Below, piece by piece: positions 10,794 to 21,645 of a stretch of 64,000 nucleotides of DNA. Numbering within the stretch: position 1 is the first letter of the stretch; every line of letters starts with the position of its first letter. The notes under the pieces are model-generated. The model searched no databases and was not told the origin of the DNA. It saw nothing but the letters and a program-made list of their open reading frames with translations. The translations under genes and the position numbers were made by a program. The DNA is from Jackrogersella multiformis (lineage: Eukaryota; Ascomycota; Sordariomycetes; Xylariales; Hypoxylaceae): NCBI GenBank assembly GCA_902806575.1, contig CADCXD010000011.1:2852001-2916000 (forward strand), written 5' to 3'.

Positions 10794-11933
10794 TCATTCG
10801 GCTTTGCCCTGAGCGGCCCCCTCCCGCTCGTCTCCCTCATGTTCCGAGAGGAACTTCTCCGCGTCCATAGCGGCCTGGCAGCCGGAACCTGTTATCCATC
10901 CACATTAGCATAAACATCATGTTGTGTTGATGGGTTGAACAACATACCTGCGCTGGTAATAGCCTGTCTGTACTTCTTATCTTGTACATCTCCAGCGGCG
11001 AAGACACCCTCGACGCTCGTTAACGGCGTGCCGGGCTTGGTGACAATATAGCCCTCGGAGTCGGTATCTAGTTGTCCCTTAACTAGGGTCGTGGCAGGAT
11101 CGTGGCCAATAGCATAGAACAGGCCATTCGCCTCTATAAGCTGTCGCTTTCCGCTAACCGTATCTTCGATTACCATATGTGTCATCACCTTATCGTCGCC
11201 CCTAACTTCGACGCCCCGGGTGTTGAACCTAACGGTGATCTTGGGGTTATTCAATGCTCGCTGTGCCATGATGCTGCTGGCTCGTAGCTGATCTTTCCGC
11301 ACCAGCATCGTCACGTGGCTACCATACTTCGTCAGGAAAGTAGCCTCTTCAGCGGCACTGTCTCCGCCACCAATGACCACCAGGGGCTTATTCCGGAATA
11401 TCGGAACCGCGCCGTCGCATACTGCGCAAGCGCTGATACCATTTTGCCAGTATTGTTCCTCGCCCGGAAGACCCATCCGCCTCGCCGAAGCTCCCGTGGC
11501 GATGATAACGGCGTCCGCGGTATGCTCCTCACCGGGAGACCATTCCGTCTCATACTTGAACGGCCTCGAGGAAAGGTCGAGCTTGGCAACGGTCTCGGTG
11601 ATGATCTTGGTACCAAATCGTTCCGATTGGGCCCGCATGGCATCCTATAGTGGATATTTATGATCAGTAACTATACATAATCCATGGTTACCTAGGCGCC
11701 TAGGTATATTTAGAGCGAAACAATAAACTTACCATAAGCTCGCCGCCCATAATACCTTTAGGAAACCCAGGGAAGTTTTCGATGTCGGTAGTGGTTGTTA
11801 GCTGGCCACCAGCAGCGATACCGTTTGCCATAAACCCCTCATATAGAACCGGGTTCAATTCAGCACGGGCGAGGTAGATGGCGGCCGTGTGGGCAGCTGG
11901 CCCCGAGCCGATAATGACCACCTTGCTATGCAT
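10794..11933 (-). CDS. trr1: Thioredoxin reductase
   Basis: NADPH-dependent flavoenzyme that reduces thioredoxin, in the cytosol and possibly mitochondria. Exons 11933-11733, 11644-10948 and 10888-10794 give 330 residues, the usual low-molecular-weight length. Visible are the FAD motif GSGPAAHTAA near the start, the redox-active CAVC at residues 140-143, the NADPH motif GGGDSAAEEA and the C-terminal FAD motif GVFAAGDVQDKKYRQA. The start at MHSKVVIIGSGP matches cytosolic enzymes and has A at -3. The same frame stays open upstream to a stop near 12110-12112 without any ATG. That stretch reads like a mitochondrial presequence (VFSRAARRTLCAGASGF), so a second form using a non-ATG codon or an upstream exon is possible. 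Intron 1 (11645-11732) has GTAAGT and contains a CCTAGGTA-type repeat. Confidence 0.95.
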
Positions 11934-12146
11934 TTTTCTAGCTGCAATCTTTGGGATCTGTTTTGACTGTCCTGTGTAGTTCTGGAGACCAGCAGAAAAG
12001 AGGGCAACGACTGAAAATCCTGATGCGCCTGCGCAGAGAGTTCTTCTCGCTGCTCGGGAAAACACTTTGACTGTGTTTTCCAAGTTGGTCGATAAGTCGG
12101 GTAGGTAATTATCTGGCGTAAAAAGAAGGGCGACTAGAGGCTTCAA

Positions 12147-13358
12147 ATATCGGTAGGCTCGGAGGTGTTTCGGAAGAGGCAGGTCTAAGGACCCGAGGCT
12201 ATCGCTGTGCTAAGAAGACAATAGCATTCAGGCTCAACAAACGCCTTTAAGTCACGAAGCCACAAGTTGAGACTGTAGTAAGATAAGATGGAAATTTTGC
12301 AAACACCCTATTTCAAATGCGGTTCTATATGTAGTTCCGAAAATAGATCGAATTTGGAATTAAGTATTTCGCACTTGTAAGAGAAGTTTTGAGATTTGGT
12401 TCGTCGGCTCTAAATTCTAAATGGGTTTTGGGTGCTTCCAGAAGGCGATAAGAAAAGAAAAAGGTCATGGAACCCCCGTATTATTCAGCAACCAGGACCC
12501 TTACCTACCTAGGTACACTAGGTAGACTCTAGGTAGGTACAAAGGCCCTTCTGGCCGGACCGGAGCTGACTCGAGACGCCCCACCATCGACCGATCACAT
12601 GCAATTGACGGGGTCAAATTCAGGCACACTATTTAGTATCTGCATAACATCATCCATATCATAACTTCATATCGTATTACCTACCTAAGGTAGGTACCTA
12701 GGTACGTATAAATAAATAAAGGATGGACCAATGATTACAAAATTACAATTTAATTTATTTCCGGCCGGCCTTCATAGCCTTAAACGGTCAGAACGGTCAG
12801 TTCGTTAGGTGAACTTGTTCGGAGAGTCGGGTCGGCCTCTGAGTGGCGCAAATCCCGGCCCTACGCCCTACTACGCCATAGATAACCCATATGGACTCAT
12901 GGAGGGTATGGTGACCTTCTTCTCAACCTTGTCCCGGGAATACCAACCCCGTCGACAGATAGATATTATTAGCTACCACATGCGTACAGCATGCAAGGCA
13001 TTGAACTATGGCATGAACCTTTAAGCCTCAGATGGGATGATTGGGTGCCTACCTCGGTAGTTAATACCATACCTATATCGGTCTATGTTGCGCATCCATG
13101 GATTATGGATTATCGAAGTTTGATGTTGTAACGTTGGTAGATTTTTTACCTCATAGATTCACGAGATTCTTATTAGATACATGTTAGTCCGTAATCGCTT
13201 TGTTGACCAAGGTTCCGCTTTTTTCACCCGCGATGACAATTTCAACTCCTCCCTACCTAGGTAACTAGCAGTCTAGGTAGTTCAAGGTGATTGAAGAAAA
13301 TCCATGAATTAGTAAAAGTCTTCTTAGCATCGGTTATCTACCAAGGTCTCTATAAACG
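12147..13358. other. Intergenic, divergent TRR1 / PQ-loop gene
   Basis: About 1.2 kb divergent region holding both promoters. It has repeat clusters at 12502-12540, 12678-12708 and 13253-13280. The 71-codon open frame at 12809-13024 resembles nothing I know and is probably spurious. Confidence 0.55.
12502..12540. repeat. CCTAGGTA-family repeat cluster
   Basis: TACCTACCTAGGTACACTAG followed by imperfect reverse copies (CTCTAGGTAGGTAC). Confidence 0.7.
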
Positions 13359-14720
13359 ATGGCACCGCAACAGGATATCCCCATTGCCGCCAATGTTCTC
13401 GGTGTATGTGTGTTCCTCTCAGTGGATGGACGTTGGTAACTTATTCTAAGTGTATTAACAATTATTAGACAATTGGAACTATCCTCTGGTGCGTACAGAC
13501 GATACCTCAAATAGTGAGCATACCCCAGATGTCTTACATTTTACGTGCCGATATTATACTAATTCAGATGATGTAGTGGACCAATTGGCGGACGAAAAAG
13601 ACGGATGGTCTTCCAGGTTCCATGATGTATCTTTGGGCTCTATGTAAGACATTTTACATCGCTAACAAGAGAGATGCCTACTAATTACTCCCGACTAGGT
13701 GGCGTACCATTTGGGGCATACAATGTCGTACAGAAGTTCAACTACCCTTTACAGGTACAGCCGCAAGCCTTCATGGCATTATGTCTTGTGAGCTGGTGTC
13801 AGATATTGCTGTACAACACCAGATTCACTCTCTGGAAAGTGATCCTTATAGGTGCCGCCAATGCAGCGATTTTTGCTGGCGTCCAGGCGGCATTGATCGT
13901 CACTTTACAGGTACTCGAGAAGAATTTACAAACCTGCCTAGGTACCTACCTAGCCATATAAGACATCCGCTAATTTGAGACAGCCATTGTACGACGCAGG
14001 TAATAATACTGGGGTCTTGGTAGTCGGTATTATTGCCAATATTCTCCTGGCATTGGGCCTACTACCACCGTACGGTGAGATTTGGAAGCGAAGGGGAAGA
14101 GTCATCGGAATCAACTTCGTCTTTCTCACAATGGATTGGTTCGGAGCATTCTTCTCCCTCATGTCACTCGGTATGTAGTTTTCCTTGGCCGCCCGTAATT
14201 ACGTTTTGCTGACATGTATAGCCGCCCAGAATAGTTTCGACGTCTTAGGTGGCGTATTGTATATCGTATGGTGAGTAGTAGTTCCCCCCTTGCTCTTAGG
14301 CATTTAAACGGCTATATTTATATCTTTCTCGCTACCTACGCTAAATCGTCGATTACTAGCATACTCCTCGAAAGTGGTATATTTCTCTCTCATATAATCT
14401 GGCTATTTCGCACACGTAAAATAAGGAAAGAAGCCATGTCGGATGGCAAAACATTCGATGATGTTGCAGCGGAGTATGAGGAGCAAGGCATACCGTTTAA
14501 ATTTGCCGGACGGAAATCCTTAAGGAAGGACACGGAGAAGAAAAATGATATAGAAATGGGTACCGTCACACGTAATGGAGATGGGGATAAGGAGCAGCAA
14601 CATGTAGATATGAGTGCCATCACACAAGAGACGGCAAAAGGTGTTCATGATGGCACTTCGGTGCTGAAGACGGAACCGAGCGAGAAATTCGCAAATGTCG
14701 CGCCTCCAGTTGATAGATAG
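13359..14720 (+). CDS. PQ-loop repeat (SWEET/cystinosin-like) membrane protein
   Basis: Seven-helix membrane protein of the PQ-loop family; fungal members act at vacuolar or other internal membranes and the substrate is unknown here. Seven exons: 13359-13403, 13469-13513, 13577-13643, 13699-13910, 13984-14170, 14222-14270 and 14360-14720, giving 321 residues with phases matching at every junction. The first PQ loop reads VQTIPQIWTNWRTKKTDGLPG across the second junction; the second is GLLPPYGEIWKRRGRV, with PQ changed to PP. The motifs FVFLTMDWFGAFFSL and DVLGGVLYIV are typical of the fungal subfamily. The last 100 residues are a charged, disordered cytosolic tail. Intron 4 (13911-13983) contains a CCTAGGTACCTACCTAG repeat, showing that the repeat can sit inside a transcribed gene. 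Confidence 0.9.
13932..13955. repeat. CCTAGGTA-family repeat inside an intron
   Basis: CCTAGGTACCTACCTAG lies within intron 4 of the PQ-loop gene, between the donor at 13911 and the acceptor at 13983. Confidence 0.75.
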
Positions 14721-14884
14721 ATTAGAGCTAAATCAAAACTGCAGTGGTGAGATATCTTCTGGTCTAGACTCAACGCAAACCCAATCATTCGTGTCTCATT
14801 ACCATCGTCCTCCATTACCTATAACCAGCCGATTGACTCGGCAAGTTCAAACGTTTGTCTTGAATTCATTCATAAGAGTTTGGC

Positions 14885-15904
14885 TCATTCGATAGACGGC
14901 CCCTTCCCCTCGGCTTTCAGATCTGCGCCCTTGCCGCCGTACTCAGTCGGCAGCTTCTCGCCGAGCGCGGGAACCTTGCTCTCGGTGAACTCCTTCGCCA
15001 AATTCCCACCATTCGACATGGGGTGGAACTTCTTAATCGTCTTCGGTGCAACGAAAATCTTCATGATGCCGTACATGAAGCCCATAATGACAGGCACATT
15101 AACGAAGAACTTCTCCTTTAGCAGCTCCGGGTAAGCAGTAGCGAAGACGCGGATGGTCTCGGTGCTAGCGGTCTTGACTTGGGGCGACTGACGCAGGAAG
15201 CTGATGGACTTGTAGTCGTGCACCTGGAAGATCTTGTAGGGGTCGTAGTCAGCCGTGATAGGCTTGGTGGCAGTGGGTAGAGACAGCTCTAGCACGGCGA
15301 GCTCCATGAGTGCGACACGCCAGTTGATGAATCTGATTTGTGGGTTAGAGGAAGGTTTTTATCCGGACTAGAAGGTCAAGGAAGAAAAAGAACAAGAACC
15401 ATGTAGGTATCGGGTATCGGTATATGTAACTCACTCTTCAAGGTTACCAAAGGTCTCATCGATGGATTTGACGCCACCGTATATATTCCAGGTGAATATC
15501 TCTTTAGCCTCAGGCTCGGCAGCCTTCTCCTCACCGGCCACATACTTTGTCACGTAACCGAGGCCTTCAAATTTTACTCTAGAGTAGCTCTTCTTGACGA
15601 GCTCTAGGGGCTGCAGCTTGGCACGCCACTCTAAGGTTTTGGTGAGCTGGTCCTTGGCCTTGACAACATCTCCGTCGTTGGCGTTTAGGTACTTCTGAAG
15701 CACGATCTGGCTGGGGACATGAGTAGCAGGATCGGCAAGCGTGACACCCCAGACCTCAGGATGAGACTGAGCTTGCACGGTTTTCCAGAGCTCCTGAATC
15801 GGGGTTGTGGGCTCGTCGGGTTTAGGTGCCTCTGCCTTGGGGGACTCAGTCTTAGGAGCCTCGGCTTTAGGAGCTTCGGGGGTAGCTGTTTGAGCTTCGG
15901 CCAT
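14885..15904 (-). CDS. sfh5: Sec14-like phosphatidylinositol transfer protein Sfh5
   Basis: Lipid- or haem-binding CRAL-TRIO protein; in yeast Sfh5 sits at the cytosol/ER/plasma-membrane interface. Exons 15904-15435 and 15332-14885 encode 305 residues, with phase 2 kept across a GTGAGT intron. The N terminus is an Ala/Pro/Lys-rich repeat (PKAEAPKTESPKAEAPKPDE), then a CRAL-TRIO N part (LQKYLNANDGDVVKAKDQL) and the lipid-binding fold (GLGYVTKY, FINWRVALMELAV, YKIFQVHDYKS, FFVNVPVIMGFMYGIMKIFV). The chosen ATG begins MAEAQTATPEAP; a further-upstream frame lacks similarity. It converges on the PQ-loop gene, with about 165 bases between stops. Confidence 0.92.
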
Positions 15905-16496
15905 TGTGTCAAGATTTACTATGGGTGTTTTCAACGTAGATAATTATGAGTTTGTCCTTGTGTGCTTTATATTTCGAAATTTCCGAGGAGACGGCGATGA
16001 GAAGAAGAGGGTTGCGTAAGGAAAGCTGGAAAGGTAAGAGCTCTCTCTCGCACGGACGTTCCGTAAAGGCAGTTGTTCGAAGCTTCCCCGATCTGGATAA
16101 GGTCTACAGTGTAGACCTTTACATTACTTCGTAGGTACCGGTAATTAATCTGATACGGTAGATGGAATGCAGGTAGCTGCAACCTACACTAGTGACGTAT
16201 GACAACCAACCGGCGTTTAGCCGATCCAGATCCGCCTATCTACCTAGGTACCTAGGTACCTAAGTAATCTTTAAGATGGTAGGTGAACATTAACCAACTT
16301 CATCATCGACCAACCACCTCCTTCGTTTCAAGAACATGAGGATACCATCGCATTCTATGGTCTCTCAAGTGACATAATGCGAGCAGAATGTGCTAACGAA
16401 TAAGTTAAATCCGAAATGACGGTGCAGCATGATAGTGCAGTTGTTTCAAGCAACTATCAAGATAAATCTAATGTGAAGAGGTAACTGAAAGACAAG
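15905..16496. other. Intergenic, divergent SFH5 / NPR2
   Basis: Shared promoter region of about 590 bases. It contains a perfect tandem CCTAGGTA repeat at 16240-16264 and no coding exon. Confidence 0.6.
16240..16264. repeat. Tandem CCTAGGTA repeat
   Basis: Three consecutive 8-base units, TACCTAGGTACCTAGGTACC, in a divergent promoter. Confidence 0.8.
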
Positions 16497-18086
16497 ATGA
16501 TTCAAGGAATATTCTATGCCAGGTTCCTACCACAGGAAGGTATATATATTATTCATTTTATATTGGTTCGACTCATTTCACTCACTTCAACTATTCATAT
16601 ATGCGTATGGATAGGATTGTTTTACCAAGTTGATTTTGTATATCGTGGTTCATTTATAGATGAGATCTAGTATGAAGGATGATTCACTTGATTCTCCCTC
16701 ATCTCACCACAAGTCTTGTAAGAGCTCTCAACTTACACACTCCTAGGGACCAAGATCGTAGCGCAATCGCCACCAGGCTGCATCGTAGCAACGACATACA
16801 CGCCGCACCTCAAGCCGCCTCTCGTCGACTTCGACATCATCCAGGAGTACATCATCCCGCGCAAAGCCTTCTTCAACCGCTTCATGACGGTGAACTCACC
16901 CGACAACAAATACAGCATCCTGGGGTTTCCGGTGTCGATCCCGAACGAGCGATACCACCGCAACGAATTTATCTTCAATTTTGGCCTCGTCATTGAGTCC
17001 GATGTGGACCAGATCCCGTACGAGCGGCTGGTGCGCCGTCTCGCCGTGACATTTGCCGAGATGGAACGACAGCACTGGTACCTCAGCTCCGAAGGGCTCA
17101 ACGTGGACGACGGCCGCCGGCCCATCGAGAGCTTACTCGAGATAGTAAAAGAGGACCTGAATAACTATGGGGAGTGCATGATCCCTGTCGACGACGCCAA
17201 CACCCTCAACATGAAGCTGTTTCCCTACCACGCGCCACCGCCTCCCGTCCGCGGTTGGCACGTGCCCGTGCCTAAGATGAAGCTCGCCGACATCGTCGAC
17301 CCGACCTGGGACCTGACCTTGCAGAAGATCATCCCGCATGTCGACGGTGTGAATGACGTGCGCCGCATCGCTTGGCTGGCTGATGTCTCGCTACCGCTAA
17401 CCCAGATCGCGCTGCAGCACTTGCTTTACTATGACACCGTTCTTTTGCTAGATATATTTTTCTTTGGCAGCTGCTATGCGCCTCGCCCCGGCGTACACGA
17501 TTTTATCGCCAACCACGACGGCCTTGTCGACGAGTGCGCCGGGTACGTGTGCATTAACAACCCCATGTCTACTGCTAGAGCAAGTAATACTACCGGCTCT
17601 GTCGCTGCGCCCGCCGGTGAAAATAACCAAGACGCAGCAGACTCAGCCAGCACCATCGGGCGCCAACAGCAGCAGCAGCAACAGCAACAGCAGGAGCACG
17701 TCGTCTCCAACTACCAGCTGATCAAGCTAATGACGACATTCTGCGCGGGCCGCAGCGTCATGGAGTGGATCAAGCTACACCAGGACGCGGGGTTCGACGT
17801 ATTGCGATACGTCGACGTGCGGCGACTCGTGCAGTTCGGCGTGATCAAGGGGCTGCTGTATCGTGTGCACAAGTACGTCGTATCGAAGCAGGTGCTCGAG
17901 GCCCTGGCGACGGGGCGGCGTGTAGTAAGGGGCGGGGACGACGGCGAGGAAGACACGCTGCTGAGGTATGCCGATGGGTGTCATTGCTTCGACCAGATCA
18001 TTACCGAGCAGAACATGACGGATGGCGAGATCATGAAGAAGTTGAGGAGTCTGGAGCCGGGAGATCGGACAGTGTTTTATCGGTAG
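16497..18086 (+). CDS. npr2: Nitrogen permease regulator 2 (SEACIT/GATOR1 subunit)
   Basis: Npr2 pairs with Npr3 and Iml1 at the vacuole to inhibit TORC1 through GTPase activation when amino acids are low. A short 43-base first exon (16497-16539, MIQGIFYARFLPQE) is followed by an unusually long 207-base intron and exon 2 (16747-18086). The join restores the conserved EGTKIVAQSPPGCIV motif, which fixes the start. The total is 460 residues. Conserved blocks include FDIISEYIIPRK-type residues, NSPDNKYSILGFPVSI, RNEFIFNFGLV and ALQHLLYYDTVLLLD. A Gln tract of about ten residues lies near base 17664-17695 in a disordered loop rich in Ser/Ala. The C terminus ends in the expected helical region (CFDQIITEQNM). 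Confidence 0.93.
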
Positions 18087-18865
18087 AGGGGAAGGGGGGA
18101 GGCTGGTGAAGTAGGGAGGTCTAAGAAGTCGAAATCGGAATCACCTATATGAGGAATGCTAGACGCGTATACGTCGACGGCATTGCAGGAATTTTATTTT
18201 CCTATAACGAATCACGCGTTATAGACCTCCCTGGTTGTCCACGAACGTGGTTAATCACAGGGCTCCCCTACAACAACGTTCTAAAGAACAGTCAGAACAA
18301 TAGGTGCTACCGTGCAAGAGCGTCAAGTGGGTTGCATAGCATGCAGTTCGCACACCTTGATAAAGTGTACACTTAGATCCGCACAGTAGCAGAAGCAAAC
18401 AGTCTTAACACTGACCCTGCTATATTATATCACGCTGAGATACGAGAGATGAGGTGTATTCAAGACGATGTCGAGGATCCACCTTAAAGACGCTAGATAA
18501 CCACGGCGGCATGGAGGGCGGGAGGGCAGCCCATCAGCGTAGCTTATTATCGGTATTACAGCACGAAGTCTCGCTTGAGGTCAATGTCGTTGAAGTCTAG
18601 AAAGTTCTGCTTGGTTGTAAATCAACCGGCGTGTCGAGTTCCAAGATTTGCGCAACTAGCTACCTAGCTAGCCTATCTATAATCTACGAACCCGGTTGTT
18701 GTTGGCCAGTGGGACGTCCCTATCGCTGATACATAAGAGTAGGTAGTTAGATGGAGAAGCAATGTCACATATGCCATAGATATCTCCCACCTCGGTCCGA
18801 ATAGCTAGTGCAAGTAGAAAATCAAGGTGACTTGAGATTTATATATGTTACAGTTAAGTTACACT
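18087..18865. other. Intergenic, convergent NPR2 / MSY1
   Basis: About 780 bases between two 3' ends. It has a CTAGCTACCTAGCTAG motif near 18655-18680 and no convincing exon. Confidence 0.55.
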
Positions 18866-20962
18866 TTATCGGGCAGGGATACGCTTGAATACCGGATCCT
18901 GCATGAATTCTTCCGTAGTTTTAATATTCTTTTCATCCCTCTTATTCTTGCTATCCTTCTTCATCTGTAGTTTAGCTTCCTTCTGGGCTTTGGTTATCAG
19001 TTCCCAGCTAGCCCTCTCCAGCACCTCATCGATCGCCTTCGTCTTGTCCTGGGCGGACCTCGGTCCCTCCGCAATGACTTGCCGGAAGGACTGCTCTAGG
19101 ATCTGTCTCGCGCGGTTGTTCTCGATCCTAAGCGGCTCCGGGACTAACTGTTTCAATACGCCCTTGTTATCTTGATATATAGAACCTGCACCATCCAAGA
19201 GCTTTTTCCTTAAAGAAGGATCCGATAGCTGCATGTGTCGGTCATTGGCGGCCCGCTTCAGCGCTTCCACTAACAGCCGTACCCTACCTGTACCTGGTTC
19301 GCCGGGGTACATCATGCCGCCCTCTTCCCATTCCTCGTCGCTAACCATTTCGACAATCCGGACGAAGTGCTTTCCCCGCCGTAGGAGCAAGATCTTGTCA
19401 CCGATGAGAAAGTTCTTAGTGTCTTGGGTAAACCAGTTCTTGACCGGCGTAAATGTCATATTACCATATGACATTCCTTGGTTAGTAGCCGAGGGTTGAC
19501 CAGGAGATCCGCCGATGTAGGCGCCCTGGTGCTGCGTCAGGCGATTAGCATCGGTGATGCTTTCTGCAAGGCCTGCAGCAAATAAAATACGACTTATCGA
19601 CTTGCCCAGAATTAAAGATGCGGGAAGCTTAATATCAGCTGCGAACGCCGACGCCAGATTCGCCGTTGGTGGTCTGTCGGTGGGGAAGGAGGTTATTTCG
19701 GCATTTCGTGCATTGGGAAATAGTGTGAGGTGCTGGACTTGTACATTCTTGGCCTCATCTATGCCGTGAATTAGAGCGACCACCTCGAAAGCAAGAGTGT
19801 GCTGGGCGTGGCGTTTGGGAGGATCTTGGTTGTGCTTTTCCACGACCTTATTGATCTCTTCTAGGGGAAGGAAGGTGAAGAGCTTAAGCAAGCTCTCAAC
19901 ATCGGCATCGGGCCGCCTCATGAAGTATCTGTACAGGTCGGAGGTGCTCGTCATGAACTGGTCGAGCCAAACGGCGTTATCAGAGCTCTTGCCGAACTTG
20001 GCGCCAGAAGAGTCGGTAAGAAGAGGAACAGTGAATCCGATGGGGGTATGAACAAGATCATTGGGTATCTTTGCAGCCTTGTTGGGTTCGTTGTCTCGCA
20101 GGTACTTGATACACTCGATACCAGAGACGATATTCCCATACTGGTCGGATCCACCAATCTGCATCATAACACCAAGTTTGCGATACATATACCACCAGTC
20201 CCAGGCTTGCATTAAGGGATAAACAAACTCGGCGAGCGACATGCCATCCCCCTTTTCCATCTTGCGCTTGACGGTCTCCCGCGAGAGCATAGGACCTAAC
20301 CTCATCCCCCTGAAGAGCCGGGAGACAATTTCGATGAAGGTAGTATTGTTATACCACATGCTGTTGTTATAAAGGGCGCGGCTCCAGATCCTCGGTTCCT
20401 TTCGGAAGCCAAAGCGTGCTGCTTGGGTCTCCACGTTGAGCCATATGCGTTTTAGTTGATAGTGGATCTTGGCTATGTTGGTGCCCATATCGGCCGGAGT
20501 GATGGGATCTCGGCTCTGCAATCGATCGGTAGGGTCCCCAACCTTGGCCGTGGCACCGCCTACTACAGTGACGGCTCGGTAGCCATGTATGTACATCCAG
20601 AAGAGAGGCATTAGAGGCAGCAGATGGCCAACGTGGAGAGATGGCGCAGTGGGGTCGATTCCAACATAAGCGCCTATCCTTTTCGCTAACATAATATCAC
20701 GAATCTGCTTTTCCGTTCCAGCAAGGTCTTTAACATAACCACGTTCTTTCAGGACGTCGAAAAGGTGTGGCAGCTCTCTCTTTCTAATCAACTTAGCTCT
20801 GTCGTTCCATTGTATCCTAGCCTCCTCTTGTTTTTTCAAAAATGTCTGAGATACCGATCTAGTCTGCCTCAGGGCCACGGGAAAATATCGTAGAAGACAT
20901 TTTCGACAGAGAGTCGAGGGCGCGCCGTGGACGTTGCGAAAGGGAGGAGTTCCGGGCAACAT
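18866..20962 (-). CDS. msy1: Mitochondrial tyrosyl-tRNA synthetase (CYT-18 family)
   Basis: Class I synthetase charging mitochondrial tRNA-Tyr in the matrix. A single 698-codon exon. The N terminus is basic and hydroxylated, with no acidic residues in the first 45, as expected for a presequence. The HIGH-like site is HVGH at residues 110-113; the KMSKS-like loop reads KFGKSSDNAVWLD; the tyrosine pocket motif QIGGSDQYGNI is present. The C-terminal third contains the S4-like anticodon-binding region and ends in a Lys-rich tail. In Neurospora and other Pezizomycotina the orthologue CYT-18 also splices mitochondrial group I introns; whether this copy does cannot be judged without mapping the specific insertions. 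It is divergent from SDH4. Confidence 0.95.
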   Translation of the reverse strand: MLPGTPPFRNVHGAPSTLCRKCLLRYFPVALRQTRSVSQTFLKKQEEARIQWNDRAKLIRKRELPHLFDVLKERGYVKDLAGTEKQIRDIMLAKRIGAYVGIDPTAPSLHVGHLLPLMPLFWMYIHGYRAVTVVGGATAKVGDPTDRLQSRDPITPADMGTNIAKIHYQLKRIWLNVETQAARFGFRKEPRIWSRALYNNSMWYNNTTFIEIVSRLFRGMRLGPMLSRETVKRKMEKGDGMSLAEFVYPLMQAWDWWYMYRKLGVMMQIGGSDQYGNIVSGIECIKYLRDNEPNKAAKIPNDLVHTPIGFTVPLLTDSSGAKFGKSSDNAVWLDQFMTSTSDLYRYFMRRPDADVESLLKLFTFLPLEEINKVVEKHNQDPPKRHAQHTLAFEVVALIHGIDEAKNVQVQHLTLFPNARNAEITSFPTDRPPTANLASAFAADIKLPASLILGKSISRILFAAGLAESITDANRLTQHQGAYIGGSPGQPSATNQGMSYGNMTFTPVKNWFTQDTKNFLIGDKILLLRRGKHFVRIVEMVSDEEWEEGGMMYPGEPGTGRVRLLVEALKRAANDRHMQLSDPSLRKKLLDGAGSIYQDNKGVLKQLVPEPLRIENNRARQILEQSFRQVIAEGPRSAQDKTKAIDEVLERASWELITKAQKEAKLQMKKDSKNKRDEKNIKTTEEFMQDPVFKRIPAR

Positions 20963-21276
20963 CTTTCTTTCTTCATATGCGACGGTATCATATGCGACGG
21001 TATGTGTGATGATGTGTGATGATATGTGCGCCGGTTAAGAATTGAAGGTTAGAAACGTAGAGGGACTATAAAGAAGCCCCTCTGTAAGTCCGAGAGTCAA
21101 TACATATATGGCAAGCAGTTATTTGGTACTTGTACATACTATGTAGTTCAAAGGGAAAATAGTTGTTTAAAGGTGGAACATTTCTAGAATTGAAAATTGA
21201 AAAATTGAAAAATCGAATTTTCAAAGCTTCAAACTTTTTAGTGGATCTCTTAACACTACCTGTGTAACTTACGTAG

Positions 21277-21310
21277 TAGGTACCTAGGTACCTAGGTAAG
21301 TACATGTACC
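21277..21310. repeat. Tandem CCTAGGTA repeat
   Basis: GTACCTAGGTACCTAGGTAA in the MSY1/SDH4 promoter, with another copy at about 21360-21380. Confidence 0.8.
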
Positions 21311-21420
21311 TATTTTAAATCTAATCGTCGTTACGTAATCTGAATCTTGTAAAGCCCAGTACCTAGGTACATGTAGGTAGGAAATACGTATAGTGGGCCT
21401 CTCTTCCGGGAGAACTTCAA

Positions 21421-21428
21421 CCAATCAG
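21421..21428 (+). promoter_or_regulatory. CCAAT box upstream of SDH4
   Basis: CCAATCAG lies about 220 bases before the SDH4 ATG. The CCAAT-binding HAP complex controls respiratory genes in fungi, so the placement is sensible; the functional link is inference. Confidence 0.4.
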
Positions 21429-21645
21429 AAACATCGTATTTCTTTCGGTCCTCGGCAATAGAGTGTAATAAAATATGGGGACATCCAACCTTTTGGTCGC
21501 ATCATCATCGGCCTCATATTCCACATTCCACATTCCACATTTTAATCAATTCCCTCTCCCCTCACCTCCCCTCCTTCGATAGGTATTAGGGACATACGGA
21601 GAAAGCTATCCTACATAGGTTAATACATAAAGCTTGACAACTCCA

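Larger units (their letters stand above)
20963..21645. promoter_or_regulatory. Divergent promoter of MSY1 and SDH4
   Basis: The 683 bases between the two start codons must hold both promoters. It contains small direct repeats near the MSY1 start (CATATGCGACGGTAT twice at about 20977-21002, GTGTGATGAT twice), a tandem CCTAGGTA block at 21277-21310, a CCAATCAG box at 21421, and a triple TTCCACA repeat at about 21518-21540. Confidence 0.55.

Noticed and set aside
12809..13024. 71-codon open frame between TRR1 and the PQ-loop gene
   Set aside because: No family similarity, no flanking exons, and a position in a divergent promoter.
16678..16746. Alternative NPR2 first exon starting MIHLILPHL
   Set aside because: It would need a 29-base intron, below the fungal minimum, and lacks the conserved N terminus found at 16497.
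17464..17721. Ser-rich and Cys-rich frames over the NPR2 glutamine tract
   Set aside because: CAG repeats read in other frames give polySer or polyCys; the Npr2 frame explains the sequence.
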